Part shown: piece after piece, positions 31,037 to 39,087 of the stretch | How the letters are laid out: each line of letters starts with the position of its first letter | How positions within the stretch are numbered: the stretch's first letter is position 1 | Assembly (NCBI GenBank): GCA_020847445.1 | Contig: JADLBY010000135.1 | Location: 1 to 39,087, forward strand | DNA length: 39,087 bases | Origin: Sphingomonadaceae bacterium | GTDB taxonomy: Bacteria; Pseudomonadota; Alphaproteobacteria; Sphingomonadales; Sphingomonadaceae | Direction of reading: 5' to 3' | The notes under the pieces: generated by a model | Database searches by the model: none | What the model saw: only the letters and a program-made list of their open reading frames with translations | What the model was told of the DNA's origin: nothing | Translations under genes and position numbers: made by a program

Positions 31037-31924
31037 TTATCGTGCGGCTTTGGCGACGTCGAATATGGCGTCGGCAAAGCCTGCCGGATCGTCTTCCTGA
31101 ATGAAATGCCCGCCGTGCAATGTACGGTGGGCGACGCGCTTCGCCCCCGGCACATGATCGCGGAATTTGCGGTCGCCGCCGCGCGTGATCGGGTCACCGT
31201 CCGAAAAGCAGCACAGGAAAGGCTTGTCGAACGTCTCAAGCGTTTCCCAGGCCTTCAACTGGTCAGGCACGGCGACATTATCGCCCAGCGGCACGAATGA
31301 CGGATATATCCGCGCCGCGACCTTGGAGGTGCGGGTGGGAAAGGGCGCGTCATAGGCGGCGATTTCGGCATCGCTCAACAGCCGCTTGCTGCCTTTTGCC
31401 ACGATGCTGCCGATCGGGAAGAGCGGGCTGTAGCGCGAGAAGGCACGCCATATGGCAAAGGCGCGCGGCGGGTCTTCGCCTGCGGGCAGCCCGCCATTGG
31501 AAAGTGCGACGCCCGCAAACCGTTCGGGCATCGCCGCGACCAGCCGCAGCCCGATCAGCGAGCCCCAGTCCTGGCAGGCAAGAATGATGTTTTTGAGGTC
31601 GAGCGCCTCCACCCATGCGCGCATCCAGCCGACCTGCGCGGCATAGCTATAGGCATTGCGTTCCAGCGGCTTGTCCGACCGGCCAAATCCGATAAGGTCG
31701 GGGGCCAGTGCGCGCAGCCCTGCCTGCGTCACCGGACCGATCATGTGGCGGTAAAGATAGCCCCAGGTCGGCTCGCCATGCAGCATCAGCACCGGTTGCG
31801 CGTCGGCGGCCCCTTCATCGACATAGTGGATGCGCAGTCCGCCCGGGATTTCAAGATAGCGCGGTTCGAACGGCCAATCGGGCAGGTCGGCGAAGTGCGC
31901 ATCGGGCGTGCGGTAAATGGTCAT
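31037..31924 (-). CDS. haloalkane dehalogenase, subfamily I type
   Basis: This alpha/beta hydrolase replaces a halogen on an alkane by hydroxyl. The 295-residue protein has the nucleophile Asp119 within ACQDWGSLIG (Asp, not Ser, at the elbow). Trp120 and a cap-domain Trp159 (FAIWRAFSRY) could hold the halide. Asp244 (SDGDPITRGG) is the likely acid and His273 (GGHFIQED) the base. HGEPTW (49-54) forms the oxyanion region. This layout fits subfamily I (DhlA/DhmA-like). A strong GGGGGAGA lies eight bases before the ATG. Real dehalogenase activity versus a natural ester or epoxide substrate is not proven. Confidence 0.88.
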   Translation of the reverse strand: MTIYRTPDAHFADLPDWPFEPRYLEIPGGLRIHYVDEGAADAQPVLMLHGEPTWGYLYRHMIGPVTQAGLRALAPDLIGFGRSDKPLERNAYSYAAQVGWMRAWVEALDLKNIILACQDWGSLIGLRLVAAMPERFAGVALSNGGLPAGEDPPRAFAIWRAFSRYSPLFPIGSIVAKGSKRLLSDAEIAAYDAPFPTRTSKVAARIYPSFVPLGDNVAVPDQLKAWETLETFDKPFLCCFSDGDPITRGGDRKFRDHVPGAKRVAHRTLHGGHFIQEDDPAGFADAIFDVAKAAR

Positions 31925-32019
31925 CGAAATTCTCCCCCTCGATCGGCTGAAAGCTAGCGACAATATCCGCCAATTCAAATCCGATTGCTTCACCGGCCAT
32001 GATTGGGCAGTTTGCCGCC

Positions 32020-32583
32020 ATGTCCGACTTGCCGAATATTCGCGCCGCCACTGCACATGATGCGGCACAGATAGCCGCAGTCTACGCACATCATGTTGCG
32101 CATGGAACGGCCAGTTTCGATACCGAACCACGCTCTGTCGAGGCGACAATTGCCAGGATTGCCGAATGTGAAAGTCGCGGCTGGCCATTTCTGGTCTGCA
32201 CCGATGGGGATCTGGTCCTCGGTTATGCCTACGCCACCCAGTTCCGCGACAGGCCTGCCTATCGGCTGGCATGTGAGGATTCGATCTATGTGCATCCCGC
32301 CCATGTCGGCAAGGGCGTGGGCAGGCATTTGCTCGGCGCGCTGATCGACGCGGCGGAAGGTGCGGGTTTTCGCCAGATGCTGGCGGTCATCGGCGGTGGA
32401 GAGCCCGCGTCGGTTGCCCTCCATGCAAGCCACGGGTTCCAGCATGTCGGCCAAATGCGTTCGGTGGGGCGCAAATTCGGGCGCTGGCTCGACTCGGTCT
32501 ATATGCAGCGGGCCCTGGGCGCGGGCGATAATGCGCCGCCGAGCGATGAGCCAAGCCAGGGGCTTGACCCTGACCCCGCTTGA
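32020..32583 (+). CDS. GNAT N-acetyltransferase, phosphinothricin acetyltransferase-like
   Basis: This is a 187-residue acetyl-CoA-dependent transferase of the Pat/YncA group. It has TASFDTEPRSVEATIARI, FLVCTDGDLVLGYAYATQFRDRPAYRLACEDSIYV, the CoA loop VGKGVGRHLLGALIDAAE, and AVIGGGEPASVALHASHGFQHVG, which matches the family core (AVIG..N.ASV.LH..). Members acetylate amino acids such as methionine sulfone or phosphinothricin. I chose ATG 32020 (MSDLPNIRAA); an upstream ATG at 31999 would add seven residues. Neither has a good ribosome-binding site. The C-terminal tail of about 30 residues is Pro- and Asp-rich. The dehalogenase gene is divergent, 95 bases away. Confidence 0.88.
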   Translation: MSDLPNIRAATAHDAAQIAAVYAHHVAHGTASFDTEPRSVEATIARIAECESRGWPFLVCTDGDLVLGYAYATQFRDRPAYRLACEDSIYVHPAHVGKGVGRHLLGALIDAAEGAGFRQMLAVIGGGEPASVALHASHGFQHVGQMRSVGRKFGRWLDSVYMQRALGAGDNAPPSDEPSQGLDPDPA

Positions 32584-32655
32584 ACATTGCCGCATTCCAG
32601 CTTGATTTAATCAGGCGATTAACCCAAACATGCCCCTCGAAGAGAGGAGCGCATC

Positions 32656-33777
32656 ATGGAATTTGCAGGCATCGGCTATAGCGAGGAACAAATCCAGTTG
32701 CTCGATGTGGCGAGCGAATTCTGCCGGGAAAAGTCACCGATTGCCAAGGTGCGCGCACTGATCGACACCGAAAGCGGTTTTGATGCCGATGTCTGGCAGG
32801 AAATGGCCGGGCTGGGCTGGCTGGCCATCGCGGTCCCGGAAGCACAGGGCGGGGTCGGGCTGACGCTGGCGGAAGTTGTGCCGGTGGTCGAGCAGATGGG
32901 CCGCAATCTGTTGGCGACGCCTTTTGTCACCACGGTCGTCGCGCAACAGGCTTTGCTTGCTGCGGGTTCTGCAGAGCAGCAGGCCGCATGGCTGCCGCGG
33001 CTGGGCGCGGGCGAGGTTGGAACGCTGGCGCTCGGTGAAGCGCATGGCGATTGGGATCTGGCCAATATCACGGCAACGGCAACACGGGCCGATGGGCAAA
33101 TCCGGCTGACCGGAACCAAGCATTTCGTCTTGTGGGCCGACAGCGCGGCGCTGATTGTCGTGTCCGTGCTGCTTGATGGAAAACCTGCGCTGATTCTGGT
33201 CGAAAAATCCGCCATTCCCGAAGGCGCGCTACGCCGCGAGACAATCGTCGATGAGACCAGGCGCAGCTTTGCATTGACGCTCGATGGCATCATGGTGCCG
33301 GACGACGCTGTCCTCGACCTTTCGCGCACAAATATGGCGCTGGCGCAGATTGATCTTGCGACCAACCTCCTCCAATCCGCCGAAATGTGCGGCGGGGCGC
33401 AGGCGGCGATCGACTATACGCTCGACTATCTCCGCACCCGCAAGCAGTTTGGCAAGCTGATCGGCGAATATCAGGCGCTGAAACATCCGATGGTCGATGC
33501 CTATGTCGGCTATGAAAAGGCGCGCACCCACTTGTATAGCGCGGCGCACAGCATTTCCGATCAGGGCAGGGGCGAGATTGCGGTTCGCATGGCCAAGGCG
33601 GCGGCAGACGGCGCCTACAGCTTTGCTGCCGACCGGGCGATCCAGTTCCACGGCGGTTTCGGCTTCACCCATGATTGCGATGCAGGCCTCCACCGTCGCG
33701 CGGCGATATTCCACGCTTCGCAATATGGCGATGCCGCGTGGCAGCGAAAGAGGCTGGCCGACCTGTTGCTGGCATAA
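32656..33777 (+). CDS. acyl-CoA dehydrogenase
   Basis: This FAD flavoprotein oxidises acyl-CoA to enoyl-CoA. The 373-residue protein has [35 protein letters not shown], the FAD-binding region [19 protein letters not shown] and the C-terminal [20 protein letters not shown]. In many relatives that last block reads WEHD; here it is THDCD. No YEGT-type catalytic Glu is seen, so the base may differ or the protein may pair with a second subunit. GAGAGGAG lies about seven bases before the ATG. No fatty-acid operon partners are adjacent. Chain length preference is not inferable. Confidence 0.92.
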   Translation: MEFAGIGYSEEQIQLLDVASEFCREKSPIAKVRALIDTESGFDADVWQEMAGLGWLAIAVPEAQGGVGLTLAEVVPVVEQMGRNLLATPFVTTVVAQQALLAAGSAEQQAAWLPRLGAGEVGTLALGEAHGDWDLANITATATRADGQIRLTGTKHFVLWADSAALIVVSVLLDGKPALILVEKSAIPEGALRRETIVDETRRSFALTLDGIMVPDDAVLDLSRTNMALAQIDLATNLLQSAEMCGGAQAAIDYTLDYLRTRKQFGKLIGEYQALKHPMVDAYVGYEKARTHLYSAAHSISDQGRGEIAVRMAKAAADGAYSFAADRAIQFHGGFGFTHDCDAGLHRRAAIFHASQYGDAAWQRKRLADLLLA

Positions 33778-33796
33778 GGAAATACCCCGCAAAGGC

Positions 33797-33825
33797 TTGA
33801 CCTTTCGCGGTCACAAGGTTAGGGG
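33797..33825 (+). promoter_or_regulatory. candidate promoter of rpmB
   Basis: TTGACC (33797-33802) is a good -35 box; 17 bases later lies TAGGGG (33820-33825), a poor -10. An imperfect dyad (TGACC-TTTCGC-GGTCA, 33798-33813) overlaps the -35. Transcription would start about 50 bases before the rpmB ATG. Confidence 0.35.
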
Positions 33826-33883
33826 CAGCCACTTTCCGGGAACAGTGATTCCCGATTATCGTCAATTTATAGGGATTTTGAAG

Positions 33884-34174
33884 ATGTCGCGCATTTGCGA
33901 ACTGACCGGCAAGGGTCGCATGGTAGGCAACAATGTGAGCCACGCTAACAACAAGACCAAGCGCACCTTCCTGCCCAACCTGCAGAATGTGACGCTGCTG
34001 TCGGACAGCCTTGAACAGGCGTTCAAGTTTCGCGTGTCGGCCTCTGGCCTGCGCTCGGTCGAGCATGTCGGTGGCCTCGACAACTGGCTGCTGAAGACCT
34101 CGGACGAAAAGCTGAGCACCAATGCGCGCAAGGTGAAGAAGGCGGTTTCGAAGAAGCAGGCGCTGGCCGCCTGA
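33884..34174 (+). CDS. rpmB: 50S ribosomal protein L28
   Basis: This is a 96-residue ribosomal protein L28 of the alphaproteobacterial size. It opens with [29 protein letters not shown] and continues [39 protein letters not shown]. The C-terminal tail is Lys-Ala-rich ([14 protein letters not shown]). ATG 33884 is certain, although the frame is open back to 33497; AGGGA precedes it. The gene stands alone, with a candidate promoter upstream and a strong intrinsic terminator 29 bases downstream. It is therefore a monocistronic unit. Confidence 0.97.
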   Translation: MSRICELTGKGRMVGNNVSHANNKTKRTFLPNLQNVTLLSDSLEQAFKFRVSASGLRSVEHVGGLDNWLLKTSDEKLSTNARKVKKAVSKKQALAA

Positions 34175-34180
34175 TCGCGC

Positions 34181-35212
34181 CTATCGCGTTAGAGTTTCAA
34201 AGCCGGGGGCGGTTTCCGCCTCCGGTTTTTTATTGGGCAGATTCAGCGCGAATTTCATCAGCAAAGTGCGTTGCAATGCGTTGAAATTATTGTCCGAGAT
34301 TAGCCAGACGATGGTCCGGTCGCCTTCCTTTGCGACCGCCAGCCCTTCCATATTGTCGACCAGCAATGGCGGCGCGAGTGTTGCAATCACTTTGCCCCCG
34401 ACCGTTTCGTCAATCGCGATTTCGGCCGGATCAAGCAGCACCAGCTTTGCCGTGAATCCGTCCGGAAGGCCGATTCTGCGGTTCAATATCAAGATCCGTC
34501 CATCGGGCAGCAGGCTGGCATCGGTCGGGCGGTAGCCGGCCGGCGCGCGATATCCGAATGCAACCATCCGCGTTCCGGATTCGACAGGATCGCCGGAAAA
34601 CAGGAAACTGCTGTTGCTGCCATCGGCGCGCTGGTGGGTTTCCGAAAATATCAGGAAGCGCCCGTCATGCAGCCGGACTATGGCTTCGACGCCACCATTG
34701 GCCTTCCATCCGCTGGTGTTTGTCAGCCTTTTGATGCCGTCGACCCGGCTGAGCGATGGCGGAAAGCGGCGGATGGCATGGCGTGCTTCATAGCTGACCC
34801 ACAGACGGCCGGTCGCCGGATCAAATGCCATGCCTTCGCTGTCGCGGTCGCGGTAATCGACATTTTCGCCATAGGCTCCGGGCAGGGCGGCAATGAAGCT
34901 GTCCTCCAGCCGGGATGCGCGGCCCAATGAAAATCCGATCAGCGTTCCCGCATCGCTGATCGCCAGAAACCGGTTCGGGCCGCGTGCGACCAGGGCAGAA
35001 ATGCCGCCAAAGTCACTATTGTCGCTGCGCAATTCCCAGGCATTGAGGAAGGTCAGCGCGCCCACCTTGCGGCGCGCGGGATGCGCTTCGTCGAGCATCA
35101 GGGGCCGCATCGTGATCGCCTGGCTGCTATTGCGCCAATAGGCGCGATGCCCGCCGACGGCAGCGACAGCCAACAGTGCCAGTAGCATTATCCGGAACAA
35201 TCGCGACCGCAT
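34181..35212 (-). CDS. exported phytase-like esterase (PF13449-type beta-propeller)
   Basis: This is a 343-residue protein with an N-terminal hydrophobic anchor or signal (MRSRLFRIMLLALLAVAAVGG). The body matches the esterase-like/phytase-like beta-propeller family: DNSDFGGISALVARGPNRFLAISDAG, YRDRDSEGMAFDPATGRLWVSYE, PTDASLLPDGRILILNRR and LVDNMEGLAVAKEG. The Asp- and Glu-rich loops may bind calcium. I chose ATG 35212, with GGAG five bases upstream. A GTG two codons earlier is the alternative. Its 3' end contains the rpmB terminator on the other strand. Substrate not known; activity as phytase is not implied. Confidence 0.88.
   Translation of the reverse strand: MRSRLFRIMLLALLAVAAVGGHRAYWRNSSQAITMRPLMLDEAHPARRKVGALTFLNAWELRSDNSDFGGISALVARGPNRFLAISDAGTLIGFSLGRASRLEDSFIAALPGAYGENVDYRDRDSEGMAFDPATGRLWVSYEARHAIRRFPPSLSRVDGIKRLTNTSGWKANGGVEAIVRLHDGRFLIFSETHQRADGSNSSFLFSGDPVESGTRMVAFGYRAPAGYRPTDASLLPDGRILILNRRIGLPDGFTAKLVLLDPAEIAIDETVGGKVIATLAPPLLVDNMEGLAVAKEGDRTIVWLISDNNFNALQRTLLMKFALNLPNKKPEAETAPGFETLTR
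34203..34231 (+). terminator. intrinsic terminator of rpmB
   Basis: CCGGGGGCGG (34203-34212) and CCGCCTCCGG (34216-34225) form a 10-bp stem (one G-T pair) around a TTT loop, followed directly by TTTTTT (34226-34231). This is the clearest rho-independent terminator in the window. It lies within the last codons of the convergent phytase-like gene. Confidence 0.88.
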
Positions 35213-35371
35213 CGGCACTCCATACCATTCATCAAAAACAGTTCAAACATGAACAATGGATAACGTCCACATTCAGCAAAGGCTCAAGCCGAATCGCCTA
35301 GGCAATGTGCATCAGGGAAAAATTCAGGGCGGACTTGGAGCAAGGATCCGCCAGCGCAAAGGAGAAAGAAG

Positions 35372-35716
35372 ATGAACATGAAAAAGTCACTCGGCGCACT
35401 GGTCGCAGCCGCCACGCTGGCAACCGGACTTACGGCCACGCCCGCCTTTGCCGGCGGTCGTTATTATGATGGCGATGGCTATTACAGTTCACGGGATCGC
35501 GACAATTATCGCTATCACCGCCGTGATCGCGGCTATCGCTGCGACAAGGGCACCGGCGGCACGGTGATTGGCGCCGTTGCCGGTGGCCTTGCCGGACGCG
35601 AAATCGCCCGTCGCGGCAATCGCACCGAAGGCGCAATCATCGGTGCTGCGGTTGGCGCGCTTGCCGGTCGCGCGATCGACAAGGCTGACAGCAACTGCCG
35701 TCGCCGCTATCGTTAA
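35372..35716 (+). CDS. glycine-zipper 2TM surface protein
   Basis: This is a 114-residue protein with a signal peptide (MNMKKSLGALVAAATLATGLTATPAFA). A Tyr-, Arg- and Asp-rich segment (about 28-55, RYYDGDGYYSSRDRDNYRYH) follows. A glycine zipper typical of the Rick_17kDa_Anti / 2TM family comes next (GTGGTVIGAVAGGLAGREIA and GAIIGAAVGALAGRAID). It ends with a second Cys (NCRRRYR) that could pair with the Cys in YRCDKGTGG. Proteins of this type sit in the envelope. AAAGGAGAAAGAAG before the ATG is a strong ribosome-binding site. ATG 35372 or 35378 could start it. It is monocistronic by spacing. Confidence 0.88.
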   Translation: MNMKKSLGALVAAATLATGLTATPAFAGGRYYDGDGYYSSRDRDNYRYHRRDRGYRCDKGTGGTVIGAVAGGLAGREIARRGNRTEGAIIGAAVGALAGRAIDKADSNCRRRYR

Positions 35717-35768
35717 TTGGTAACAATTGAAACTTGTCGCCGCATAGCCAGTAGCGCTATGCGGCGGC

Positions 35769-38738
35769 ATGGCAAATCCAGTCGATTCCGCGCGCGCCGC
35801 CATCCGGCCGATGTTCCGCGCATCCGAACCCGAAACATTGGCACCGCTGGTTGCGGCGGCGCAGCTTTCATCTGCTGAACGCAATAGCGTGGTATTGCAC
35901 GCGCGCGATCTGCTCGGTGAACTGCGCGCGGCGCAGACCGACGGCTGGGTCAACCAGTTCCTGCAGGAATATCGCCTCGGCACCGAAGAGGGGACGGCAT
36001 TGCTCTCGCTTGCCGAAGCCTTTCTGCGCGTGCCCGACGCCGATACCGCCGACCTGCTGATCGCCGACAAGCTGGGCGATGCCAACTGGCGCGCGCATAG
36101 CGGCAAATCGGCGAGCATGCTCGTCAACAGCGCGACCTGGGGACTTGTGCTCGGCAAGGCCATGGTCGGCGATGATGGCCGCGGCGTGCTGCGCAAGCTG
36201 GTGTCGCGCGCAGGTGAGCCGTTTGTCCGCCAGGCCGTCGGCGCCGCGATGCGGCTGATGGGGCAGGTCTTTGTGATGGGTCGCACGATAAACGAAGCGA
36301 TCAAGCGCATGGACGCATCGGAGAATAGGGGCTTCACCGCCAGTTTCGACATGCTGGGAGAAGCCGCCCGCACGCGTGCGGATGCCGAGCGCTATTTTGT
36401 CGCCTATCAGCAGGCCGTTGCCGCTGTCGGGGCCAACCCGGCACGCGGGCATAGTGTCTCGGTCAAACTGTCGGCGCTGCATTCGCGCTACGAAACCGCC
36501 AAAGCCGCGACCTGTGTGCCCGAATTGTCCGCGATGCTGGTCGATCTGGCGCGGCAGGCCGCTGCTGCCGGTGTGCAACTCACGGTCGATGCGGAGGAAG
36601 CCGCCCGGCTGGAAATGAGCCTGGACATTATCGAGGCTGCCGCCCGCCACCCGCAGCTCAAGGGCTGGGACGGGCTGGGCATGGCCGTGCAGGCCTATTC
36701 GAAGCGTGCGCGGCCGGTGCTGGCCTGGGCCGATGCGCTGGGGCGCGATACCGGCCGTGTCATGCAGGTCCGCCTCGTCAAGGGGGCCTATTGGGACAGC
36801 GAGATCAAATGGGCGCAGGAACGGGGGCTGTCGGACTATCCGCTGTTCACCCGCAAGCCTTCGACCGATGTTTCCTATCTCGCCTGCGCCAAGGATATGC
36901 TGCGTGCCACCCATATCCGTCCCGCCTTTGCCACGCATAATGCGCTGACCGTGGCGACAATCCTCGAATGGGCAGGGCAAACGCGCGACTTCGAATTTCA
37001 GCGCCTGCACGGCATGGGGCAGGGGCTGTTCGAGCGGATGGTGCAGGAACAGGGCTATCATTGCCGCATTTATGCGCCGGTGGGCGGGCATCGCGACCTG
37101 CTGGCCTATCTGGTCCGCCGTCTGCTTGAAAATGGTGCGAACAGCAGCTTCGTCCATCAACTGGCTGATGACGATGTGAGCGAGGAGGAATTGCTCGCCG
37201 ACCCGGTCGAAAAGGTGATGGAAGTGGGTGGAACCAGCCATCCGGCGATCCGGTTGCCATCCGAACTGTTCATGCCCGAACGCGCGAACAGCGCGGGGAT
37301 GGATCTGGAGGATGCGAAGATATTGTCGGATATCGCTGCCAAGGTCGCCGCCACACCCGCGATCCCTGCCGATATTGATGTGGATGCTGCAACGGCGATT
37401 GCTGCAGCGGAAGCGGCCTGGCCCGGCTGGTCGGCGACGCCCGTCGACGAACGCGCGGCGTGCCTTGAACGGCTGGCCGATCTGCTCGAACAGCATCGGG
37501 CGGCATTGATGGCGATTGCCGTTCAGGAGGCGAAGAAGACGATTCCCGATGCGCTCGCCGAAGTGCGCGAGGCGATCGATTTCTGCCGCTATTATGCGGC
37601 GAGGGCGCGTGAGGACATGCAGCCGGTCGAACTGCCGGGGCCGACCGGTGAGCGCAATCTGCTACGCTATGAAGGCCGTGGCGTCTGGGCGGCGATCGCG
37701 CCGTGGAACTTTCCGCTGGCAATCTTTCTGGGGCAGGTGACAGCCGCGCTCGTCACCGGCAATACAGTTGTTGCGAAGCCTGCGCCGCAAACACCTGATA
37801 TTGCACGCTATGCTATCGATCTGGCGCGCCGGGCGGGCATCCCCGCAGGCGCCATCCAGTTGGTTACTGGCGGCGGCGATACGGGCCAGAAAATCCTTGG
37901 CGACCGCCGCATCGTCGGCACTGTATTCACCGGCTCGGTTCCCACAGCCAAGGCGATTGCCCGTAACCTGCTCAGCGAAGATGCCCGGCCGTTGGTGCCG
38001 CTGATCGCGGAAACCGGCGGCCTGAACGCGATGTTCGTCGATTCCACCGCGCTGTCCGAACAGGTGGTGCGCGACGTGGTCATTTCCGGCTTCCAGTCGG
38101 CAGGGCAGCGCTGCTCCGCCTTGCGCCTGTTGCTGCTGCAGGAGGAAATTGCCGACCACACGATCGAAATGCTCGTCGGCGCGATGCAGGAACTGGTGGT
38201 CGGTGATCCCGCCAATCCCGCGAACGATATCGGTCCGGTGATCGACAAGGCCGCCTATGACCGGCTGATGGCCTATCGCAATCAGGTCGCCGATCGCATC
38301 GTCTTTGAGGTTCCGGTTCCGGCCACCGGGCTTTATGTTCCGCCAACGCTGGTGCGGCTCGACAGCCTTGATGACCTCAACACCGAATGGTTCGGCCCCA
38401 TCGTCCATGTGGCCACCTGGCCCGCAGGAAAGCTCGAAGAAACGATCGCTGCGGTCAACGCCAAGGGATTTGGCCTGACTATGGGCCTCCACAGCCGCAT
38501 CGCCCGCGTTTCCGAACTGGTAGAGGGCAGGGCACGCGTCGGTAATCTTTATATCAACCGTTCGATGATCGGCGCCGTCGTCGGCAGCCAGCCCTTTGGC
38601 GGAGAGGGGCTTTCGGGCACCGGTCCCAAGGCTGGCGGGCCCAATTATCTGCACCGCTTCTGCGCGGAACGGACAACCAGCATCGATACGACCAGCGCGG
38701 GCGGGAACGCGTCGTTGCTGTCACTCGAAGACAGCTAG
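35769..38738 (+). CDS. putA: bifunctional proline dehydrogenase / L-glutamate-gamma-semialdehyde dehydrogenase
   Basis: PutA oxidises proline to glutamate, passing electrons to quinone by FAD and then to NAD. The 989-residue protein is the short type A, like the 999-residue Bradyrhizobium enzyme. The N-terminal DNA-binding ribbon-helix-helix of E. coli PutA is absent, so it should not be a repressor. The PRODH barrel has SVKLSALHSRYE, VRLVKGAYWDSEIKWAQERGL, FATHNALTVA and the GMGQGLFERM/YAPVGGHRDLLAYLVRRLLENGAN end. The ALDH half has WNFPLAIFLGQ, PLIAETGGLNAMFVDSTAL and nucleophile Cys782 (SAGQRCSALR). No lrp-like regulator is next to it here. Confidence 0.97.
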   Translation: MANPVDSARAAIRPMFRASEPETLAPLVAAAQLSSAERNSVVLHARDLLGELRAAQTDGWVNQFLQEYRLGTEEGTALLSLAEAFLRVPDADTADLLIADKLGDANWRAHSGKSASMLVNSATWGLVLGKAMVGDDGRGVLRKLVSRAGEPFVRQAVGAAMRLMGQVFVMGRTINEAIKRMDASENRGFTASFDMLGEAARTRADAERYFVAYQQAVAAVGANPARGHSVSVKLSALHSRYETAKAATCVPELSAMLVDLARQAAAAGVQLTVDAEEAARLEMSLDIIEAAARHPQLKGWDGLGMAVQAYSKRARPVLAWADALGRDTGRVMQVRLVKGAYWDSEIKWAQERGLSDYPLFTRKPSTDVSYLACAKDMLRATHIRPAFATHNALTVATILEWAGQTRDFEFQRLHGMGQGLFERMVQEQGYHCRIYAPVGGHRDLLAYLVRRLLENGANSSFVHQLADDDVSEEELLADPVEKVMEVGGTSHPAIRLPSELFMPERANSAGMDLEDAKILSDIAAKVAATPAIPADIDVDAATAIAAAEAAWPGWSATPVDERAACLERLADLLEQHRAALMAIAVQEAKKTIPDALAEVREAIDFCRYYAARAREDMQPVELPGPTGERNLLRYEGRGVWAAIAPWNFPLAIFLGQVTAALVTGNTVVAKPAPQTPDIARYAIDLARRAGIPAGAIQLVTGGGDTGQKILGDRRIVGTVFTGSVPTAKAIARNLLSEDARPLVPLIAETGGLNAMFVDSTALSEQVVRDVVISGFQSAGQRCSALRLLLLQEEIADHTIEMLVGAMQELVVGDPANPANDIGPVIDKAAYDRLMAYRNQVADRIVFEVPVPATGLYVPPTLVRLDSLDDLNTEWFGPIVHVATWPAGKLEETIAAVNAKGFGLTMGLHSRIARVSELVEGRARVGNLYINRSMIGAVVGSQPFGGEGLSGTGPKAGGPNYLHRFCAERTTSIDTTSAGGNASLLSLEDS

Positions 38739-38791
38739 GGTCAGGACCATAAAGAAAGAGGCGATGTGCGACCCGACACCGCCCCTTCCCC

Positions 38792-38818
38792 CCGTAAACG
38801 AATTGCCCCCGTTTACGG
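38792..38818. terminator. 9-bp hairpin between putA and the convergent gene
   Basis: CCGTAAACG (38792-38800) and CGTTTACGG (38810-38818) are perfect complements around a 9-base loop, 53 bases after the putA stop. No T tract follows, so it may be a rho-dependent end or a stability hairpin rather than a canonical terminator. Confidence 0.5.
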
Positions 38819-38839
38819 TTCCCCGTTGGACGAAAACCG

Positions 38840-39087
38840 TCAGTTGCGGGCCCGCTTGATATCCTTCAGGCTGACTTCAAGGTCGCGACCCATTTGCTCG
38901 AATTCGGGCATCATGGTTGCAAAGGCCGCTGCAAAGCCGCTCAGCATCGTCATCATCTGCCGGCTGCCCTTGCCCAGTTCGCGGGGCAGGCGTTCGGCAT
39001 CGCCGCCTGCCAGATCGGCAACAGTCGCATCTTCGCGTACGCGCTTTTTCAAAGTCCCGGGCCGCGCCTTTTCGATGGCCGCCGCAA
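38840..39087 (-). CDS. C-terminal part of an unknown protein (5' end outside window)
   Basis: This minus-strand frame ends with TGA at 38840-38842 and stays open to the window edge, giving at least 82 residues. The sequence reads IEKARPGTLKKRVREDATVADL, then RLPRELGKGSRQMMTMLSGFAAAF, and ends EVSLKDIKRARN. It is charged at both ends with a Met- and Ala-rich amphipathic middle. An in-frame TTG at 39052 could be a start, but the open upstream frame and its similar composition suggest a longer gene. I recognise no family and assign no function. It is convergent to putA. Confidence 0.62.
   Translation of the reverse strand, partial: AAAIEKARPGTLKKRVREDATVADLAGGDAERLPRELGKGSRQMMTMLSGFAAAFATMMPEFEQMGRDLEVSLKDIKRARN

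Noticed and set aside
35868-37496. 542-residue antisense frame opposite putA
   Set aside because: High G+C codon use leaves long open frames opposite real genes; the sense frame has full PutA motifs, and the antisense product has no recognisable domain and an Arg/His/Gln-rich shadow composition.
38764-38859. 31-codon frame after putA (MCDPTPPLPP...)
   Set aside because: It overlaps the hairpin at 38792 and the end of the convergent gene. The GAGG is only two bases from its ATG. Proline-rich composition follows from the C-rich hairpin region. Possible, but not supported.
1-39087. CRISPR arrays, tRNA or rRNA genes, insertion sequences, prophage or conjugation genes
   Set aside because: No regularly spaced repeats, no tRNA-like cloverleaf in the short gaps, and no transposase, integrase or structural phage frame were found on reading both strands.

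Overview
The window is ordinary chromosomal DNA of a high-G+C alphaproteobacterium, most likely a sphingomonad (Sphingopyxis/Sphingorhabdus/Novosphingobium-like; this genus-level placement is inference). The evidence is the serC-serA-hisZ-purA order with a serC-type leader, a short PutA of about 990 residues without a DNA-binding domain, an orphan astD, 96-residue L28, paired TraR/DksA and YdcH genes, and dispersed ATTCCCGC- and CGTCATCC-type hairpin repeats. Coding density is very high, no intergenic gap exceeds about 220 bases, and I see no rRNA, tRNA, CRISPR, transposase, phage or plasmid gene.

Layout. 1-3640: the 3' end of uvrC, a coupled alpha/beta hydrolase, an AI-2E-type permease, then on the minus strand a DksA-like/YdcH pair and a small secreted protein. 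3688-7289 (minus): nth, astD and selO. 7330-9335: alpha/beta hydrolase coupled to a GT4 glycosyltransferase. 9408-14214: a flavin oxidoreductase of the nitronate monooxygenase family with a cysteine-rich tail, a PilZ protein, amt, a 2-hydroxyacid dehydrogenase and an SH3 protein. 14281-20442: a GNAT-like protein, polA, a lipoprotein, a fatty-acid desaturase and pheA. 20593-24319: two class I cytochromes c, a LOG-family protein, an extensin-like lipoprotein, and an MsrQ-like haem membrane protein with a PepSY partner. 24327-31033: the biosynthetic block serC-serA-hisZ-(esterase)-purA with leader RNAs and hairpin repeats. 31037-39087: haloalkane dehalogenase, PAT-type acetyltransferase, acyl-CoA dehydrogenase, rpmB with a clear terminator, a phytase-like esterase, a glycine-zipper protein, putA and a partial unknown gene.

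How it works together. Serine synthesis (serC, serA), histidine (hisZ), adenine nucleotides (purA) and phenylalanine (pheA) are anabolic. putA and astD feed proline and arginine carbon to glutamate. amt brings in ammonium. The two cytochromes c and the MsrQ/PepSY pair belong to envelope electron transfer. uvrC, nth and polA are DNA repair genes.

I do not find a clearly new multi-gene system. The most interesting signals are regulatory or domain-level: the serC leader that hides its ribosome binding site in a GNRA hairpin, a paired repeat whose two arms differ only by compensatory changes, hairpins directly before purA, a Cys-x2-Cys-x3-Cys tail on the flavin oxidoreductase, a GLG1-like Cys-rich domain on a lipoprotein esterase, and an MsrQ-PepSY pair without MsrP.
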